From an uncultured Microscilla sp. (lineage in GTDB: Bacteria > Bacteroidota > Bacteroidia > Cytophagales > Microscillaceae): a stretch of 41,695 nt of DNA. Shown here in pieces: positions 31,850 through 41,596 of this stretch; the first letter of the stretch is position 1; every line of letters starts with the position of its first letter. A program made the translations under genes and the position numbers. Below the pieces are notes generated by a model. The model saw nothing but the letters and a program-made list of their open reading frames with translations. It ran no database searches and was not told the DNA's origin. Location: positions 1-41,695 of the forward strand of contig NZ_CANLRP010000063.1 in assembly GCF_947493425.1 (NCBI RefSeq). Reading direction: 5' to 3'.

Positions 31850-34800
31850 TTATTGTATCACCAATCGTTTGACTACTACCTGTTGGGTAGCCGGATTGAC
31901 AAAACGTAAGGTGGCTATATAGGTGCCTGTAGCCTGCCCCTGGGTGTGCCAGGCAGTGGTGTGATTACCTGCGTCTTGCTCCTCATTATTTTTGAGGGTG
32001 GCCACAGTTGTCCCCTGCACATTGCTGATGGTGAGCGTTACCTGGCCTGCTTCGGGCAAACGATAGCTTAGAGTGGCGGTGGCTCCCTGGCTTACCGGGT
32101 TGGGGGCGCTCATCAGTTGCAGGTCTATGCCCGTTTGGGCCTGCCCGCTTTCGCTCAGGCGGAAGGCATAAGGCTGCTCCAGGCTACCCGTGATGCTATG
32201 GGGCTCAAAACTCAACACATTGTCCAGGGCGTAACGTTCCTTGCCCTCCTGGCGATTCACCAGCTCAAAACTCAATTGTTCGCCTGCCTCAAGGGCATAA
32301 GCCACCATAAAGTAGTGCCACTGCCCATCTAGGCGTTGAGGAATGGCAATGCCACGTACCTCTTTGTTGCCCGTAAGCGGATGAGTAGCAAATGCGACCA
32401 CCATGTAAGCGTGCTCGTCACCCAGGGTTTCGGCTCCTTCCAGTATTCCTGTTACCTGAGCAGTATGCGGATACTGGTGTACCTGGGGCAACAAGCCCAG
32501 ATTGGCAGCATCGTGGCGCACCTGCTGATCGGCCGCCTCTACTGTGCCAGTAATGCGCTGGCTACTGACAGCCTTGAATTTAATGCTTGCCTGATCTATA
32601 CTTACCAGGGTGGTCGTGGTTTCTCCATCACCCATGCCGCTTCCCAGTGCAATCAAATAGCCCTGGTTGGGTTCCAGCGTGGTAAGCGAACCTACCCAGG
32701 CACCGTTGTTATAAATAGCGTAGGCTGTTTGAGAAAGAACTATAGTACTTTCCGGAATACCTTCTAATGTGGTACCTGGGTTAGCTCCTAAGTCTGTACC
32801 TTTGCAGCTAAAAGTGGCAAAAGCACCCGATAAAGACTGACTGCCTGCCAGGAAGTACGCCAAAGGCTGAAAGTCTCCCCGAGTATTTGGTGTACCACTG
32901 CCAGTAATGGTTTGGGTAATTTGGTCAGGGGTAGACCTTGTCCCTTTGATGGTAAGGGTACGCTCAGCGGCAACGTATATCTGGTAACTTGTATCAAGTT
33001 TGAAAGTTACAGCACCTGAAACATCGGTTCCCAAGGCATTCAGAACATATAGCTCATCTGCAGCATCCAGCCCAAAAATACGGTTGGCTTTGGTAATGGT
33101 GGCATTGCCTGCGGCATCGGACAATTGCCACGATAGCCAGTGGTAACCCGGGCTGAGGGTAAGGGCGTATCCTTCGTTTGCCCCACTGTAGCCGATGCTT
33201 TCGGTTTTGTAAGCCCCATTTTCAAAAGTAAGCCCGGTGTACAGCTCCAACTCATTACACGAAGCTTCATTGACTACATACAGGCTATAGGTAGTCGTGG
33301 CACTGGTACCATATACTACCATGGTGGTGTATACATCCGTACCACCGGTTTCTACAATGCTTTTGCCCAGCAAGGTTCCAGTAGAAGTACCGCCTTCCCG
33401 TGCCAGCAAGGTTTTGCCTGCCAGGTCACTGGCGTGAGTACCTGTAAAGGTAAACTTGGTCACCATTTGGTAAGGAAAGTCTGCTGGGTCAATGCTGTAG
33501 TTGTTGGGGCATTCTACCACTACTCTTACATCCAAGGTGGTGGTGCCCAACGAACTCAACCCTCCATTGCCATCTTCTTCGTAAATGGTAGCTACCACTT
33601 GTCCATTGTGTACCCCGGTAGCCAACGACGATGAAGTAGTAAAGCTCATGGGATGGGCGTGGTTGGCAGGCAACTCATAATTACCATAGGTACTGCCAGG
33701 TGCCGGATTGTTTACGGCTAACCACGAGGGCAGGCTCAGGTTGTAGTAGCGGGCACTGGGGTAGGCACTGGTAAGGGTAGCCGTAAAGGTCTCGTTGGTG
33801 CCCATAGCCTGGGTAACCGTGTGATTGGCTTTGTTCCACTGGGCATCTACTTTTGTAAAGTCCAGGTTCATCAGCTTATAATCGCGCAGCATAATCACAT
33901 TGGTAGCTCCTGGCACAAACCCATCATTTACAAGGCTCCCTTTAGTTTCGTCTATGTACACATGACGATCTCCCTGGCTATTTGCCAGCACATTATAAAT
34001 GGGGCGATAGTGCCGATTCCCCATCGTGCGGGTACCATCACTGTTTACATCTTGCCCCAGGTAATAATTCATAGCCCCACTGCCCGCATCGCAAGCCGAA
34101 TAAGCCACTATTTTGACCCCAGCAAAGCTCATAGCAGCATCGGCCGATGCCCGCTGTGCCACTATACGAAAGGTTTTGGTGCCATCTTTATCCAAGCCAA
34201 AGCCATAACCTTCACTAGTAAAACGATTGTCGTCGTAGTTTTCTACCTTCATTTTGAGCCCATTGGGTACAAATGCCCGTAACTTGTATACTTTGTAGTA
34301 GCCATTGTTGGCGGCTTCTTCGGCTTCTTGAGTATTTTTTACCGTTACCTCAAATACCAGGTCACCATCGGCATTTACTGAGGGGGTAGTCACATTGGTT
34401 ATCTCCACCCCTTCGCGGGCATTGGTATTTTGCTCTACCGGACACATAGACCTGCCCGCTACTGCTACCGTTACCGGAGAACCCTTGCCATCGTCTTTAA
34501 CGATCACCTCAAACTGGTCACCTTCATCGTTGTCGTTGAGGGTAATGCTGTAGCCTTCGCTACTTCCATTGCCAGTGTTGGTGCTTGAGTTCGTAGAATA
34601 GGTGTGTTTTATACTAGTATTGACATATAAACCCGCTGCAACAAAATAAAACTCACCTGATCCTTGGTAACCAGTGGATGTAGAACCATTGTTATACTCA
34701 TCCAGTGTGGTTTCCGAAGCAGATTTGTTGATGGCATGGGTAATGGCTCCTACCCCTCCGGAAAAAGCAAATTTTTCCAGGTTTCCATTGGTACTGCCTG

Positions 34801-37800
34801 GTGCCTGAAAACTCAACTCTAACTCACCCGCACTGTTGCTTTTGTATACCCCTTTGTAAGTGTCATTGTCCGGATCAGCAATGTCATGACGAGTAATGAT
34901 GGAGGTCTCCAGGTGGCGTTTAAAACAGTACAGCCCCAGAAAAGCTCCTTGTGCCTGACTTTTCTTTGTCTCCAAATCATCATCTGACAAACCATTTGGA
35001 TTTCCAGAGCTAACAACTACAGCGCCCGTTCTTTTACCCTCTGTGTCAAACGTTGGGGCTCCTATAAACATGGCATAGGCGATTTGTTCATCCGTTGGGT
35101 TGGGTATATCCTCGCCAGTACCCAGCGTTTTTAAATGCGGTAGTTCGGATATATCTCCACCTGCAGATTTCACCAGACCTCTCTGGGTATTATAAGTACC
35201 CACCGCAGTATTATAATTAGTATAATCAGGACTGGCAGGTTTCACATCAGGAAAATTGTCCTCAAAAGCAGTTTGCAACAAAGGTAACTGTATTTGCTCT
35301 ATTTCGTTGCGGGTAAACACAAATACTCCGTCATCGTTGAGGGTATAGGTGTTATCCAAATCTGCTACTACTGCTTTGATTTCCTTCTCTACTCCCGGGT
35401 TATTCAGGTACTCTATCTTCAACTCCTTGCCGCTGCCTATTTGCAGGCTGGTGTAGGTACCTATAAACACATCTTGCTGAATACCAGGCAAAGGTACCGA
35501 ACCACTGGCGGTAGAAATGCTGCGGTTAAAACTCAGGCTCCTACTCTGGTTTTTTCCATTAAAAGCCAATACAGCTGAGGTTTCATTGGATACCCCCTGT
35601 TTGATATTCACTTTGGTAAGTTTTTTCCAGATAAGCGGAGCATTGGCAGCAGCCTCGTGATTAATGTAACTTCCTCCACCTAATGAGGCACTTACGGTAT
35701 GGTTACTTGACCTACTGTATGAATAACTCAAAGATGTTCCTTCGCTCAAATTAATGCTGCTACCATCGCCGGGAGGGTCATACAATACCTTCAATACATT
35801 GGGGGTAGTGAGGGCAAAGTCCACATTGGGGTTTTGTACCTTGCCCGTTACCCAGGCATTGAGGGTGTCGCTGGTAGGCTCACCATCGGTATTTTCTGGT
35901 ATTTCAACAATCAGCTTTCGCAAATAATCATCAAAAGGAAAAGGGTCGTCAGAAGAGATGCCTGTTGGGAGGGAATAACCAGAAGTAGCAGCCTTATAGT
36001 CTTCATACTTACCATAGGATCCCTCGTTAAAATTGGGAGTACTGGTCAGTATCACCAACTCATCACTACCTGTGGTGCTGGTAAGGGTGCCAGTAACCGT
36101 AGTATCGTTTTTGGCTATTGCCAGGGCCAAATCTCCTCCCAGGGTATATTCCTGGTTGCGTACCTGGCACCCGCTATTACTATTTTTGTAGGTAAAGGTA
36201 GCTTTTACTTTAATGGCGGTCATCAGGGGCAGGTTGTATATGTCATCTTCTGTGTCTATTGTGTCATCTGCTCCCTTTGCTTTTCTTCCCTTGCCAGAGT
36301 AATTGTACGTTGCCTGGTCAAACGGTACCCAGTTATCAGCTACTCCGTCGTTGTCGCTGTCTACAAACATTTCGGTCACTTTCAGGCTCATTTCAATGGG
36401 GGGTTCGTGCAAAATATTTACCTGTTGCCAATCTTTGCGCAGGTCTACCCCATACTGAGTCAGCAAGGTTTCCTGGTTCCCGCCGGTAGGGGTATGTTTT
36501 ACCACTACCTGGTATATGCCTGGCATTAGGTCATCAATCACAAAAACAGTCTTGTCACTGTTAAACACTCCTTCGACGTAGTAGGCATGCTGGTCATCAG
36601 AACTATAGGTTTTTGTCCAATGGTCCTCCTGGTAGTCAGTGCGGGTGACGATTACCTCAAATGTCCCTTCCAAGGATTCCATACAAGGAATGATCAAATT
36701 GCCCACCAGCCCATAGCGGGTGTCTATCCGAAAGTCTACTTCCTCCAGCGCTGCAGTTACGTTGAGGTCATACACCGAAAGCGTACCATCTCCGTCGTGG
36801 TCAGCTCGGGTAATGGTGCCATCATCTGAGCTAGTCACTGCTACGATATCGTCGTGGTAGCTACGGGTATAGGGGTTGGCATAGCGGTCGTCTATAGTAG
36901 GAATCACCGCATAGTCATTGGGCGTATTCGGGTCTACCAGGTCAATGATATACGCAGCTGCGTTGGAGGTGCTACTGAGCACCCGAGGACTCTTTTTGTG
37001 TTCGGCAAAACGAAACGACAGGTAGAGGTTGTCATCGTCGTTGTCTACACAGGCACATTCGCCTAGTTTTTCTACATTTTCGGCACTATAAGCACTCTCG
37101 CGTAGCTCCAGCAGGTGCAGGTTACCCTTGTAATATTCGCTGTAGCTGCTGCTACCATCATAGTTGGCACCCAATACCACTTGCTGTCCATTAAAATCAC
37201 CTGCCGCAAAAGTATGATTGGCAGCAGTGCCCTCATAATGAGCTTCGGTGTAGAGCGTTACTTTGCCAGAGCTTTTGTCAAAGGTAAAAGCAATAAACTT
37301 CCATTCGCTGTTGTTGTCGCCTGCCACATCTTGTACAAAGCCTGGTACCTTGGCTCTTTCGGTGGTGCCCTTGTACAATACCAAGTCGTTGTTGTTGATC
37401 AACTTCAGGCGAATGTCACCTATTTGCAAAATGGTTTGATCTCCGGCAGGCGCGTCGGCATCGCTCACTGGGCGTACAAACAACGACCAGGTAAGGGAGT
37501 TCATATAGATAGCATCAGTAGTCGAAGCGGCTCCGGGCATCACCCAGGTATTGGCAGACTTGGCATAATCGTCTACCCCATCAAAATACAGGCTCAACGC
37601 CGGAAACGAACGCTTTTCGCTGGTGGCCGTAGGGCGCAAGCGCTGGTTGCCGGGGGGCAGGGTGATGGCATAAGTGCCGTCGTGCTGGGTAGCCAGTTCG
37701 GTGCCATCAGCGGTTGCCAGGGTGGTATACTGGCTTTTTTCGGCAGTAGTACCGTCCAGGTTGGCGTAGCGCAAGCCTCTGCCTACAGGTATGGGGTATT

Positions 37801-40105
37801 GTTTAGTCACTCCATCAACCTTTGCCTCATAGTACATTTTCCCACTCACGAGTAACGACGAACGGTCGGTAAAATCAACCCCGGTATGTTGGTAGGCACT
37901 ACTGCTGCTGCTTGCCCGTAGGCGTATGGTTTTGCTGCTGGGGGCAAACTCAAAGGTGCTTACTGCATCGGTTGACTTAGAAGGGGTAACCGTGTACTCG
38001 GCACTGCTGCCGTAATTGATGCCAGCTATTTCGTACAAGCCACTGCTACTGGTGTAGGCGGCATAGGACAAGTCCTTTGCTTCGCTGGTTTCGGTGTTTA
38101 ATACAGTAGACGCTGAGTGAGCCGTATACCAAGTACCCTGAGTAGCCTTGGCCCAGTTAAAGGTTTCATGACTGGTATTGATATCAAAACTATAGCGTAG
38201 CAACAAGTGTTCTTGGGAATTGCTTACCACACAGGGGTACATCGCTTGTATCTGGTGGTGCAAACGTTTAATGCGTTGCTGATGAGTCTCTTCTGTTCCA
38301 CCCACGGTTTGTTGGGAAGCGTCCCAAATCCTGAATTCGTCGAGGTAATAAGCCTCCGTGGCCGATACATTGAGTTGAAAGTTTTGCAGTTGGTTGACGG
38401 CTGTTTGATCAGGTTCATACTTTAAAAGGGTCGCTCCCGATTCATAGTGGATGCTTTCTCCATCTACATAGGCCAACAATCCACCAGGCTTCCCTGTTGT
38501 CCCTGATCCATACTTGTGCCAGTTGGTATGTCCCGCATGGCTATCTAATATAATGGCATAATGATGCCATTCGTTAATATTATGATTATCAGCCAAGCTA
38601 AAATGAACATAATCTCCACCTTCTTTTATAACAGACAGCTTATCCTCCGTGAGCTGAATGGTATAATTACCTACTTGCAACACCTCCACCGTATTGGTTG
38701 TGGCACTGCTCTTGAGCCAAAACTCCACCATAAAGTCCCGGGCGGTGTGCTCCTCGGTACGAAATATATCGGCATGGTTTACCTCCAAAGGGTCACTGTC
38801 TGCATCTAGTCGCAGCACTTTGTTGTGGGGGGTGGCAGAGGCTGCTTTTATCAGCACCCCCTGAGTGCCTATGCCCAGGCTCGAAGTTACTTTACCTTCT
38901 ATAGAGCCATTAAACGCCACAAAACCCGCCGATGTATAGGACTCAGAGCCACTTCCCTGGGTTTTCAGGGTATATTCGTGGGCAGTGCCGGGGGCTATAT
39001 CTTCAATCCAGTACGTCACCAATTGTCCTACAACCAGGTTAGACCCATCTATTTGGGCATCGCCAATATTTTCCCCATCCTGGGCAAGGGTATAGCTAGT
39101 TATTCCATCTATATGGTGCCAGCTAAGCTTGATGCGGTCATCATAGCTACCCTTAGAAGCATGAAAATGAGGGTCGTCCAGCAATAGAACAGGGTGTTTG
39201 TCGGCTCCATTGGCCTCAGCGTCTACAACCAACAATAGCACCGTAGAATTATCGTAATGATCCACTCCAGTTCCCTTGGTATCAGTTACCCGGTCTTTCC
39301 ATTCCATTTTTGTCAATTCATCCAAGCCTGCTATTGCTTGCATTGTTGATACATAGGTTGTGCCATCATCGTATACCCCAAATACGTGCTCCAGCCCATT
39401 GCTGGTGTAGGTCTCAAGGTTACTCAAATTGGCAAAGGTTTGCATCCAGTAGTTATCAGGAGCACCGCTAATTCTATCCCAGGCCCGTAATTCGGTAATG
39501 CGGGTAACGGAGCTACTTTCTCCTCCATCCCGGTAAAAATACAGGTAGCGTTCTCCAGTAGTTGATATGCCTGAGGGCAACTCAGTGATTGCCTGTGGTT
39601 CGCCGTTGATGTAAATATGAAGGAAATATCTGTCTGCTGAAAGTATTGTGAATTTTTCTATGTCCAGTGCAATATGGTACCATTTTTCTCCACTACCCGT
39701 GAGTTTGGGGTTGGAAATTCCCATATCTGTAAAGTCTTCCGCTGTCAACTCATTACCTGCGCCATAGTTGAATATGAGAGCGTTTTTCTTATTATTGTGC
39801 TTCATATGCAGGCGAAAATTTTCGTCATCGGGGCGCATGTCGGTCAAGCTCCAGTTAGAGCCCCCCGTTGCCCAAAACTCTATCCGGGCTTTGTTGACCT
39901 GACCATTCTTAAGCAAGGCATTGAGGTCAATGCCCGTGTTGTAATAATGCCCGTACTTGCTATTCGTCATTTTGAGCATGCCTAGTTCGGGGGCTTGCGC
40001 CTGGGCTTGAGCTATGCTGCCTATGCACAACACCACCAGCCACAGCCACCAGTAGCGGTGCCGGGGCTTGCGTTTGTGCGATTTGAATGTTATTTTTGAG
40101 TTCAT
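31850..40105 (-). CDS. Giant secreted LamG-domain protein with T9SS C-terminal sorting domain
   Basis: 2751 residues, the longest gene here. A signal peptide (about 1-37, preceded by a basic stretch 'KSHKRKPRHRY') is followed by three LamG/concanavalin-like domains at about 42-225, 422-602 and 835-1012; the second and third share 'LRL/LSL..D....', 'W....I..D......V..Y.' and a closing 'L.E.R.....'. Acidic repeats that look like calcium-binding sites lie near residue 1102 ('DHDGDGTLSVYDLN', EF-hand/dockerin-like) and 1250 ('DSDNDGVADNW', thrombospondin-3-like). About 1300-2600 is beta-rich and I could not assign it. The last 85 residues are a type A sorting domain ('SAPNPVSQGATATLSYRLPE', 'LTISNVQGTTV', 'GTYIATLRF', 'VVVKRLVIQ'), so it is exported by T9SS and probably attached to the surface. 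Likely an adhesin or gliding-related coat protein; no enzyme motif found. It begins the 28464-40105 locus. Confidence 0.93.
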   Translation of the reverse strand: MNSKITFKSHKRKPRHRYWWLWLVVLCIGSIAQAQAQAPELGMLKMTNSKYGHYYNTGIDLNALLKNGQVNKARIEFWATGGSNWSLTDMRPDDENFRLHMKHNNKKNALIFNYGAGNELTAEDFTDMGISNPKLTGSGEKWYHIALDIEKFTILSADRYFLHIYINGEPQAITELPSGISTTGERYLYFYRDGGESSSVTRITELRAWDRISGAPDNYWMQTFANLSNLETYTSNGLEHVFGVYDDGTTYVSTMQAIAGLDELTKMEWKDRVTDTKGTGVDHYDNSTVLLLVVDAEANGADKHPVLLLDDPHFHASKGSYDDRIKLSWHHIDGITSYTLAQDGENIGDAQIDGSNLVVGQLVTYWIEDIAPGTAHEYTLKTQGSGSESYTSAGFVAFNGSIEGKVTSSLGIGTQGVLIKAASATPHNKVLRLDADSDPLEVNHADIFRTEEHTARDFMVEFWLKSSATTNTVEVLQVGNYTIQLTEDKLSVIKEGGDYVHFSLADNHNINEWHHYAIILDSHAGHTNWHKYGSGTTGKPGGLLAYVDGESIHYESGATLLKYEPDQTAVNQLQNFQLNVSATEAYYLDEFRIWDASQQTVGGTEETHQQRIKRLHHQIQAMYPCVVSNSQEHLLLRYSFDINTSHETFNWAKATQGTWYTAHSASTVLNTETSEAKDLSYAAYTSSSGLYEIAGINYGSSAEYTVTPSKSTDAVSTFEFAPSSKTIRLRASSSSSAYQHTGVDFTDRSSLLVSGKMYYEAKVDGVTKQYPIPVGRGLRYANLDGTTAEKSQYTTLATADGTELATQHDGTYAITLPPGNQRLRPTATSEKRSFPALSLYFDGVDDYAKSANTWVMPGAASTTDAIYMNSLTWSLFVRPVSDADAPAGDQTILQIGDIRLKLINNNDLVLYKGTTERAKVPGFVQDVAGDNNSEWKFIAFTFDKSSGKVTLYTEAHYEGTAANHTFAAGDFNGQQVVLGANYDGSSSYSEYYKGNLHLLELRESAYSAENVEKLGECACVDNDDDNLYLSFRFAEHKKSPRVLSSTSNAAAYIIDLVDPNTPNDYAVIPTIDDRYANPYTRSYHDDIVAVTSSDDGTITRADHDGDGTLSVYDLNVTAALEEVDFRIDTRYGLVGNLIIPCMESLEGTFEVIVTRTDYQEDHWTKTYSSDDQHAYYVEGVFNSDKTVFVIDDLMPGIYQVVVKHTPTGGNQETLLTQYGVDLRKDWQQVNILHEPPIEMSLKVTEMFVDSDNDGVADNWVPFDQATYNYSGKGRKAKGADDTIDTEDDIYNLPLMTAIKVKATFTYKNSNSGCQVRNQEYTLGGDLALAIAKNDTTVTGTLTSTTGSDELVILTSTPNFNEGSYGKYEDYKAATSGYSLPTGISSDDPFPFDDYLRKLIVEIPENTDGEPTSDTLNAWVTGKVQNPNVDFALTTPNVLKVLYDPPGDGSSINLSEGTSLSYSYSRSSNHTVSASLGGGSYINHEAAANAPLIWKKLTKVNIKQGVSNETSAVLAFNGKNQSRSLSFNRSISTASGSVPLPGIQQDVFIGTYTSLQIGSGKELKIEYLNNPGVEKEIKAVVADLDNTYTLNDDGVFVFTRNEIEQIQLPLLQTAFEDNFPDVKPASPDYTNYNTAVGTYNTQRGLVKSAGGDISELPHLKTLGTGEDIPNPTDEQIAYAMFIGAPTFDTEGKRTGAVVVSSGNPNGLSDDDLETKKSQAQGAFLGLYCFKRHLETSIITRHDIADPDNDTYKGVYKSNSAGELELSFQAPGSTNGNLEKFAFSGGVGAITHAINKSASETTLDEYNNGSTSTGYQGSGEFYFVAAGLYVNTSIKHTYSTNSSTNTGNGSSEGYSITLNDNDEGDQFEVIVKDDGKGSPVTVAVAGRSMCPVEQNTNAREGVEITNVTTPSVNADGDLVFEVTVKNTQEAEEAANNGYYKVYKLRAFVPNGLKMKVENYDDNRFTSEGYGFGLDKDGTKTFRIVAQRASADAAMSFAGVKIVAYSACDAGSGAMNYYLGQDVNSDGTRTMGNRHYRPIYNVLANSQGDRHVYIDETKGSLVNDGFVPGATNVIMLRDYKLMNLDFTKVDAQWNKANHTVTQAMGTNETFTATLTSAYPSARYYNLSLPSWLAVNNPAPGSTYGNYELPANHAHPMSFTTSSSLATGVHNGQVVATIYEEDGNGGLSSLGTTTLDVRVVVECPNNYSIDPADFPYQMVTKFTFTGTHASDLAGKTLLAREGGTSTGTLLGKSIVETGGTDVYTTMVVYGTSATTTYSLYVVNEASCNELELYTGLTFENGAYKTESIGYSGANEGYALTLSPGYHWLSWQLSDAAGNATITKANRIFGLDAADELYVLNALGTDVSGAVTFKLDTSYQIYVAAERTLTIKGTRSTPDQITQTITGSGTPNTRGDFQPLAYFLAGSQSLSGAFATFSCKGTDLGANPGTTLEGIPESTIVLSQTAYAIYNNGAWVGSLTTLEPNQGYLIALGSGMGDGETTTTLVSIDQASIKFKAVSSQRITGTVEAADQQVRHDAANLGLLPQVHQYPHTAQVTGILEGAETLGDEHAYMVVAFATHPLTGNKEVRGIAIPQRLDGQWHYFMVAYALEAGEQLSFELVNRQEGKERYALDNVLSFEPHSITGSLEQPYAFRLSESGQAQTGIDLQLMSAPNPVSQGATATLSYRLPEAGQVTLTISNVQGTTVATLKNNEEQDAGNHTTAWHTQGQATGTYIATLRFVNPATQQVVVKRLVIQ

Positions 40106-40338
40106 ATTTGATTTTAATTTAAAATTAAATAAGGGAGATCAGGCCGGGTTCCAAGCGGGTCTTTTCTCCTTTTTTTTTATTTTGATTGTTTGTTTCCCAA
40201 ACCGGCTACCTGGTAGCCAGATGGGTGTAGCGTGTTGGCTTTCTTTTTTGTTTCCTTTCTTTTTTTCCGCCTTCTTTTTCTGGGGGAACACCTCCTTTCT
40301 GAGTATGGGTTTTATTTACTAAGTAAAACTATTAAGCT

Positions 40339-40445
40339 GGTGAGCCCCGGTAGGCCTACCTAAAAAGTCTGATCTAAAGCCGGGCAAAGCCCGGTGTTTC
40401 TCTGGTGGCTTCAAACCCACGCTAAGAGAAACACTACTCGTCACC
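40339..40445 (-). ncRNA. Candidate structured leader RNA upstream of the giant LamG gene
   Basis: A 107-base segment about 235 bases before the ATG. GGTGA (40339) pairs with TCACC (40441), closing a junction that holds GGTAGGCCTACC (40349-40360), CCGGGC-AAA-GCCCGG (40380-40394), and a 9-10 bp stem TGTTTCTCT / AGAGAAACA (40395-40433) whose loop contains a further GTGG/CCAC stem. I know no riboswitch class with this layout. Strand is inferred from the downstream gene; it could equally be a DNA palindrome or repeat. A separate hairpin GGCTAC-CTG-GTAGCC lies nearer the gene at 40203-40217. Confidence 0.45.
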
Positions 40446-41167
40446 TAAACTATCTAAAAACTACTCTTAGGAATTTGCACTACTGAGCGTTGGTTCAAAT
40501 ATTTGGTTTTTTGGGCAAACAGCCCGCATTTGGCAGATCACAAAGACTGACACCAGGCTTACAAAAGCTAGACAACAAGCGTCAAAACACTGTTAATCAA
40601 CATTTTAAAAGGAGTGTTCTTAGAAACGAAAAGTAATGATTAGCCAGGCTTCAAGGCGACAAAACATACTGTTGCGCGTCAACAGGTGTTGTTATTTCAA
40701 GCCCTGACTGCTTGGTTCCGGGAAATATAAATCACGATGAGGGAGGGAGTTTTGTAGTAGCAGAAAGTAACATAAGCTTGAATAAAGCACAGGGCTTTTT
40801 TGGGGGCAATCCTGGAGTCCGTAATAGTTGTTGGAAGACAAATCCTGCTCGAGAATTATACACAATAATTCAAAATAAAAACCAAATAATATACACACCA
40901 AAACAATATAAAACATATATAATATTGCAAATATCGACCAGTACATTATTTGTCTATCCCTCTAAATTGCCATCTCGCTGTTACTTCCTTACCTTTATAT
41001 ATATGTTATTTACCTTATGCCATTGCTCCTCTCAATGTTTGCTCTGAGGTGGGCAACAAAAGGAAAGTAAGCCTTCTACCAATACATCAATTATCCGACA
41101 TTTTTTTCAAAGCTAGTGGTAGAAACACCGCTAGAGGTAAACATTATTCACACTAAAAGCATTCACT
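40446..41167. other. Divergent intergenic region, no gene seen
   Basis: About 720 bases between the giant LamG gene (leftward) and the SiaC-like gene (rightward). It is AT-rich; short ORFs on both strands lack coding character or a ribosome-binding context. It should contain both promoters, neither identified with confidence. Confidence 0.45.
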
Positions 41168-41596
41168 ATGAACACTTCAGATTTATTCATCGAATCAGGC
41201 GATCGTCATCCCTCAGTTATTTTTGATCCTCAAGAGGGTATTCTGGAAATCAAAGGAGCATCGGTTATGAAACACCCTCGTCTGTTTTACAGACAGGTTT
41301 TTCTGTCGCTTAAGCACTGGTCTAAAACCAACACCCAGGATTCCTTTACCGCAAACCTGTACCTTTCTTCCCTTAATGATGGGTCTTTGCTGGTTTTTTA
41401 CCAGCTTTTTAGGTGGTTACAACTCAAGCAACCTTACGCTGTGGTTCACTGGTACGTGGTTGCTGACTATCCGGATGGGGTGATCACTGGGAAACAGTTT
41501 AAGGAGGATTTTCCAATGCTCGATTTGCAAATACGGCAAACTACTATAGGGCACAGTGAAATCCCCGCTATTTTAAGCGTTCCGAAGGGCATTTGA
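41168..41596 (+). CDS. SiaC-like (DUF1987) regulatory protein, diverged
   Basis: 142 residues, cytoplasmic. The layout fits the SiaC/DUF1987 family: 'VIFDPQEGILEIKGASV' (about 17-33) and 'FYRQVFLSLKHW' (40-51) match the N-terminal strand, Gly-turn and helix; 'NLYLSSLNDGSLLVFYQLFR' (63-82) matches the motif usually written YFNTSS.K..L..LF; 'AVVHWYVVADYPDGVITGKQF' without its last residue matches 'V.WYY..DD.D....G..F'. In Pseudomonas, SiaC is switched by phosphorylation of a Thr in that motif by SiaB and dephosphorylation by SiaA, and controls a diguanylate cyclase. Here the motif has Ser67-Ser68 instead of Thr, and the usual PEN after the first strand is replaced by MKH. No SiaA/B/D-like gene is in view; the window ends 99 bases later. 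Confidence 0.7.
   Translation: MNTSDLFIESGDRHPSVIFDPQEGILEIKGASVMKHPRLFYRQVFLSLKHWSKTNTQDSFTANLYLSSLNDGSLLVFYQLFRWLQLKQPYAVVHWYVVADYPDGVITGKQFKEDFPMLDLQIRQTTIGHSEIPAILSVPKGI

Noticed and set aside
37115..37855. Long plus-strand ORF inside the giant LamG gene
   Set aside because: Shadow of the giant reading frame; composition follows the antisense of LamG codons and there is no separate gene signal.
40339..40445. Known riboswitch (c-di-GMP, cobalamin, TPP, SAM)
   Set aside because: None of the conserved loop sequences of these classes is present; only the stem architecture suggests a structured RNA.
40712..41047. 111-residue plus-strand ORF before the SiaC-like gene
   Set aside because: Passes through AT-rich intergenic DNA, low-complexity translation, and a competing ORF on the opposite strand.
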